Source: Bacteroidales bacterium (GTDB lineage Bacteria > Bacteroidota > Bacteroidia > Bacteroidales > UBA1402). Taken from it: a stretch of 6,393 nucleotides of DNA. Positions 5,225 through 6,393 of this stretch are shown here, piece by piece. Each line of letters starts with the position of its first letter. The first letter of the stretch is position 1. The notes below the pieces were generated by a model that saw only the letters and a list, made by a program, of their open reading frames with translations, was not told the DNA's origin and ran no database searches. The stretch lies in NCBI GenBank assembly GCA_003506275.1, contig DOBD01000189.1, positions 5,252 through 11,644 on the forward strand, in the 5' to 3' direction. A program made the position numbers and the translations under genes.

Positions 5225-6090
5225 ACGATAGCAGAAGGATGAGCCTGTGCACGAATGCGATCAAGCAGGGTTTGAAACACCGATTTATACGCCGGAAGCA
5301 CCTTGACAACCAATTTACCTTCAGCATACACCGAAGCGATTTCCCTATCAAAGAGGATGTCAGCCAAATGAGGAACGCCCTTGTCGGCCATCCAACGAAA
5401 CAACGCTTCATCACCGAGCCCAGCCCTGTTCACGACCACACCATGCGGTTTGCCCATTTGTTCCAAGGTTTCAATGGAAAGTGCCAGGTCATTCAAACCA
5501 AAGGGTGTCGGTTCGGTCACCAAAACAACATAATCCGCCGGTTCCACGGTGGCAATAAACGGGCAGGAAATGCCAGGAGGGGCGTCCAAAATAACCAGGT
5601 CGTGCTTGCCAGCTTCGCTGATGGCCTGTTTGATGATCTTGACCGGCGACGCCGTGCCAACCAATGTACGTCCTTCAATCAAAGCAGGGCGTTTGTTGAT
5701 GTAGCGCATGCTCAACGTGCCAATGGGGACAGTTTTTTCCGTGATGGCGCCAACTTTACAAGCCGCCAAACAGGCTCCACAATCATGACACACGTCTTCA
5801 AGGACGTCAATACGGCGCGGCTCTTTTAGAAAGAAGATTGCGTTATAGGAGCACCAATCATGACAACGACCACAATACGTACAAACCGCCTTGTCTATGA
5901 CAGGCATTTGTTGAGTAACCGTTTGCATGCCTGCGGGCTCACCTGGCAAGAAAACCGCATCATTGGGCTCTTCAGCATCACAATCCACCAGTACCACATC
6001 CACACGAGCATCCAGGGAAACCTGAAACAAGTTAGTAGAGACCAAGGTCTTACCCGTCCCCCCTTTACCACTGGCTATGGCTATGATCAT
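5221..6090 (-). CDS. MinD/Mrp-type P-loop ATPase with inserted 2[4Fe-4S] ferredoxin domain (paralogue A)
   Basis: This 289-residue cytoplasmic paralogue of the next gene begins MIIAIASGKGGTGKT, so the start sits right at the first beta strand. The deviant Walker A has Lys9 and Lys14. LVDCDAEEPNDAVF follows (34-47). Ferredoxin cysteines are 70, 73, 76, 80 and 101, 104, 107, 111, and Walker B is LVILDAPPG with Asp169. The fold is that of nucleotide-dependent dimeric cluster-transfer ATPases. Neither cysteine set is followed by proline (Ser81, Lys112), which is unusual for 2[4Fe-4S] ferredoxins and may alter cluster potential. The gene starts 5 nt after the NifX-like stop and overlaps the next gene by 4 nt, so all three are one operon. 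A job in building or inserting a metal cluster into the NifX-like partner is an inference from this arrangement and the ORP precedent. Confidence 0.93.
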   Translation of the reverse strand: MIIAIASGKGGTGKTLVSTNLFQVSLDARVDVVLVDCDAEEPNDAVFLPGEPAGMQTVTQQMPVIDKAVCTYCGRCHDWCSYNAIFFLKEPRRIDVLEDVCHDCGACLAACKVGAITEKTVPIGTLSMRYINKRPALIEGRTLVGTASPVKIIKQAISEAGKHDLVILDAPPGISCPFIATVEPADYVVLVTEPTPFGLNDLALSIETLEQMGKPHGVVVNRAGLGDEALFRWMADKGVPHLADILFDREIASVYAEGKLVVKVLPAYKSVFQTLLDRIRAQAHPSAIV

Positions 6091-6095
6091 CGCAC

Positions 6096-6393
6096 TTAGA
6101 ATGATCCAATGACACGATCGATCGTCAAGTCCGCCTCGTTCAATTCGATAAAACGAACAGATAAGCTTCGAAGCAAGGTAGTCACCTTGGGACCGAGCTG
6201 GCGAGCCGCAACCGCCTCCGCACCCTGGGAAACAACAAATTGAGCAGCAGCCGGTCCCGCTCCTTCGTTGCTATGAGCAGCGGCATTCTCAACAAACGTT
6301 GTTTGTTGGGTTTCTTCATCATAAAAGGCGAAATACGCACACCGACCGAAACGATCATCCACCAAGGCAGACGCAGTGGGTTGCACACAAGGA
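6096..6393 (-). CDS. NifX/NafY-like dinitrogenase iron-molybdenum cofactor-family protein (5' end beyond window)
   Basis: At least 98 codons are in the window. The readable frame starts ...PCVQPTASALVDDRFGRCAYF, in which DDRFGRCxYF is the family core motif. AAHSNEGAGPAAAQF and the later GPKV segment also fit the NifB/NafY/NifX cofactor-binding domain (PF02579), an RNase H-like fold of about 100-120 residues. Family members bind FeMo-cofactor precursors or other Mo/Fe clusters; the Desulfovibrio orange protein, with a Mo-Cu sulfide cluster, belongs here. A GTG at 6384-6386 could be read as a start. However, the first beta strand normally precedes this point (IAIPC-like), and the frame stays open upstream, so the real start is probably just beyond the edge. 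The frame ends 5 nt before the first ATPase. The presence of nitrogenase cannot be inferred from this gene alone. Confidence 0.88.
   Translation of the reverse strand, partial: PCVQPTASALVDDRFGRCAYFAFYDEETQQTTFVENAAAHSNEGAGPAAAQFVVSQGAEAVAARQLGPKVTTLLRSLSVRFIELNEADLTIDRVIGSF

Noticed and set aside
5239..5829. Open frame of 196 codons on the plus strand
   Set aside because: It is antisense to ATPase A, whose Walker and cysteine motifs fix the true strand.
6114..6125. Perfect 12-bp palindrome ACGATCGATCGT
   Set aside because: It lies inside the coding end of the NifX-like gene (Ile-Asp-Arg-Val), and no promoter element or spacing supports an operator. Overlapping GATC/CGATCG words make it palindromic easily.

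Overview
The window looks like Bacteroidota DNA, probably from an anaerobic or facultatively anaerobic polysaccharide degrader. Three things point there: two TATATTTG elements upstream of genes that match the phylum's TAnnTTTG -7 promoter consensus, no clear Shine-Dalgarno sequence before the plus-strand starts, and a large secreted GH127-type glycosidase. I cannot fix the genus from the sequence.

Layout. (1) Positions 1-2750, minus strand: one uninterrupted frame of 916 codons that runs off the left edge. It encodes a secreted DUF1680 (GH127/GH146) beta-L-arabinofuranosidase-like enzyme with its zinc-cysteine active site intact. (2) Positions 2751-2994: a divergent intergenic region. Its right half has a -7 element flanked by two related 14-bp palindromes whose centres are 33 bp apart. 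(3) Positions 2995-3943, plus strand: a two-gene operon of a thioredoxin-type glutathione peroxidase and an OhrR-type MarR repressor with a single sensing cysteine. The likely logic is an autoregulated peroxide response: OhrR represses the operon through the two palindromes until its cysteine is oxidised. (4) Positions 3924-4004: four tandem 20-bp units, each with the quasi-palindrome GGATGSCATCC, starting inside the last codons of ohrR. As RNA they fold into two consecutive hairpins, the second followed by six T, so they act at least as the operon terminator. (5) Positions 4033-4303, plus strand: a palindrome, a second TATATTTG promoter and a 69-residue Gly/Arg-rich DUF5320-type protein. (6) Positions 4313-6393, minus strand: a tight operon of a NifX/NafY-like protein (start beyond the right edge) and two MinD/Mrp-type ATPases, each with an inserted 2[4Fe-4S] ferredoxin domain.

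Blocks 5 and 6 together resemble the anaerobe-specific metal-cluster loci typified by the orange-protein (ORP) system of Desulfovibrio: paired ferredoxin-ATPases, a NifX-like cluster-binding protein and small accessory proteins. The small gene converges on the ATPase operon with only 9 nt between stop codons and no visible terminator, so their transcripts may overlap. The glycosidase looks functionally unrelated to the rest. No tRNA, rRNA, CRISPR array or mobile element was seen. No gene-free stretch exceeds 300 bases.
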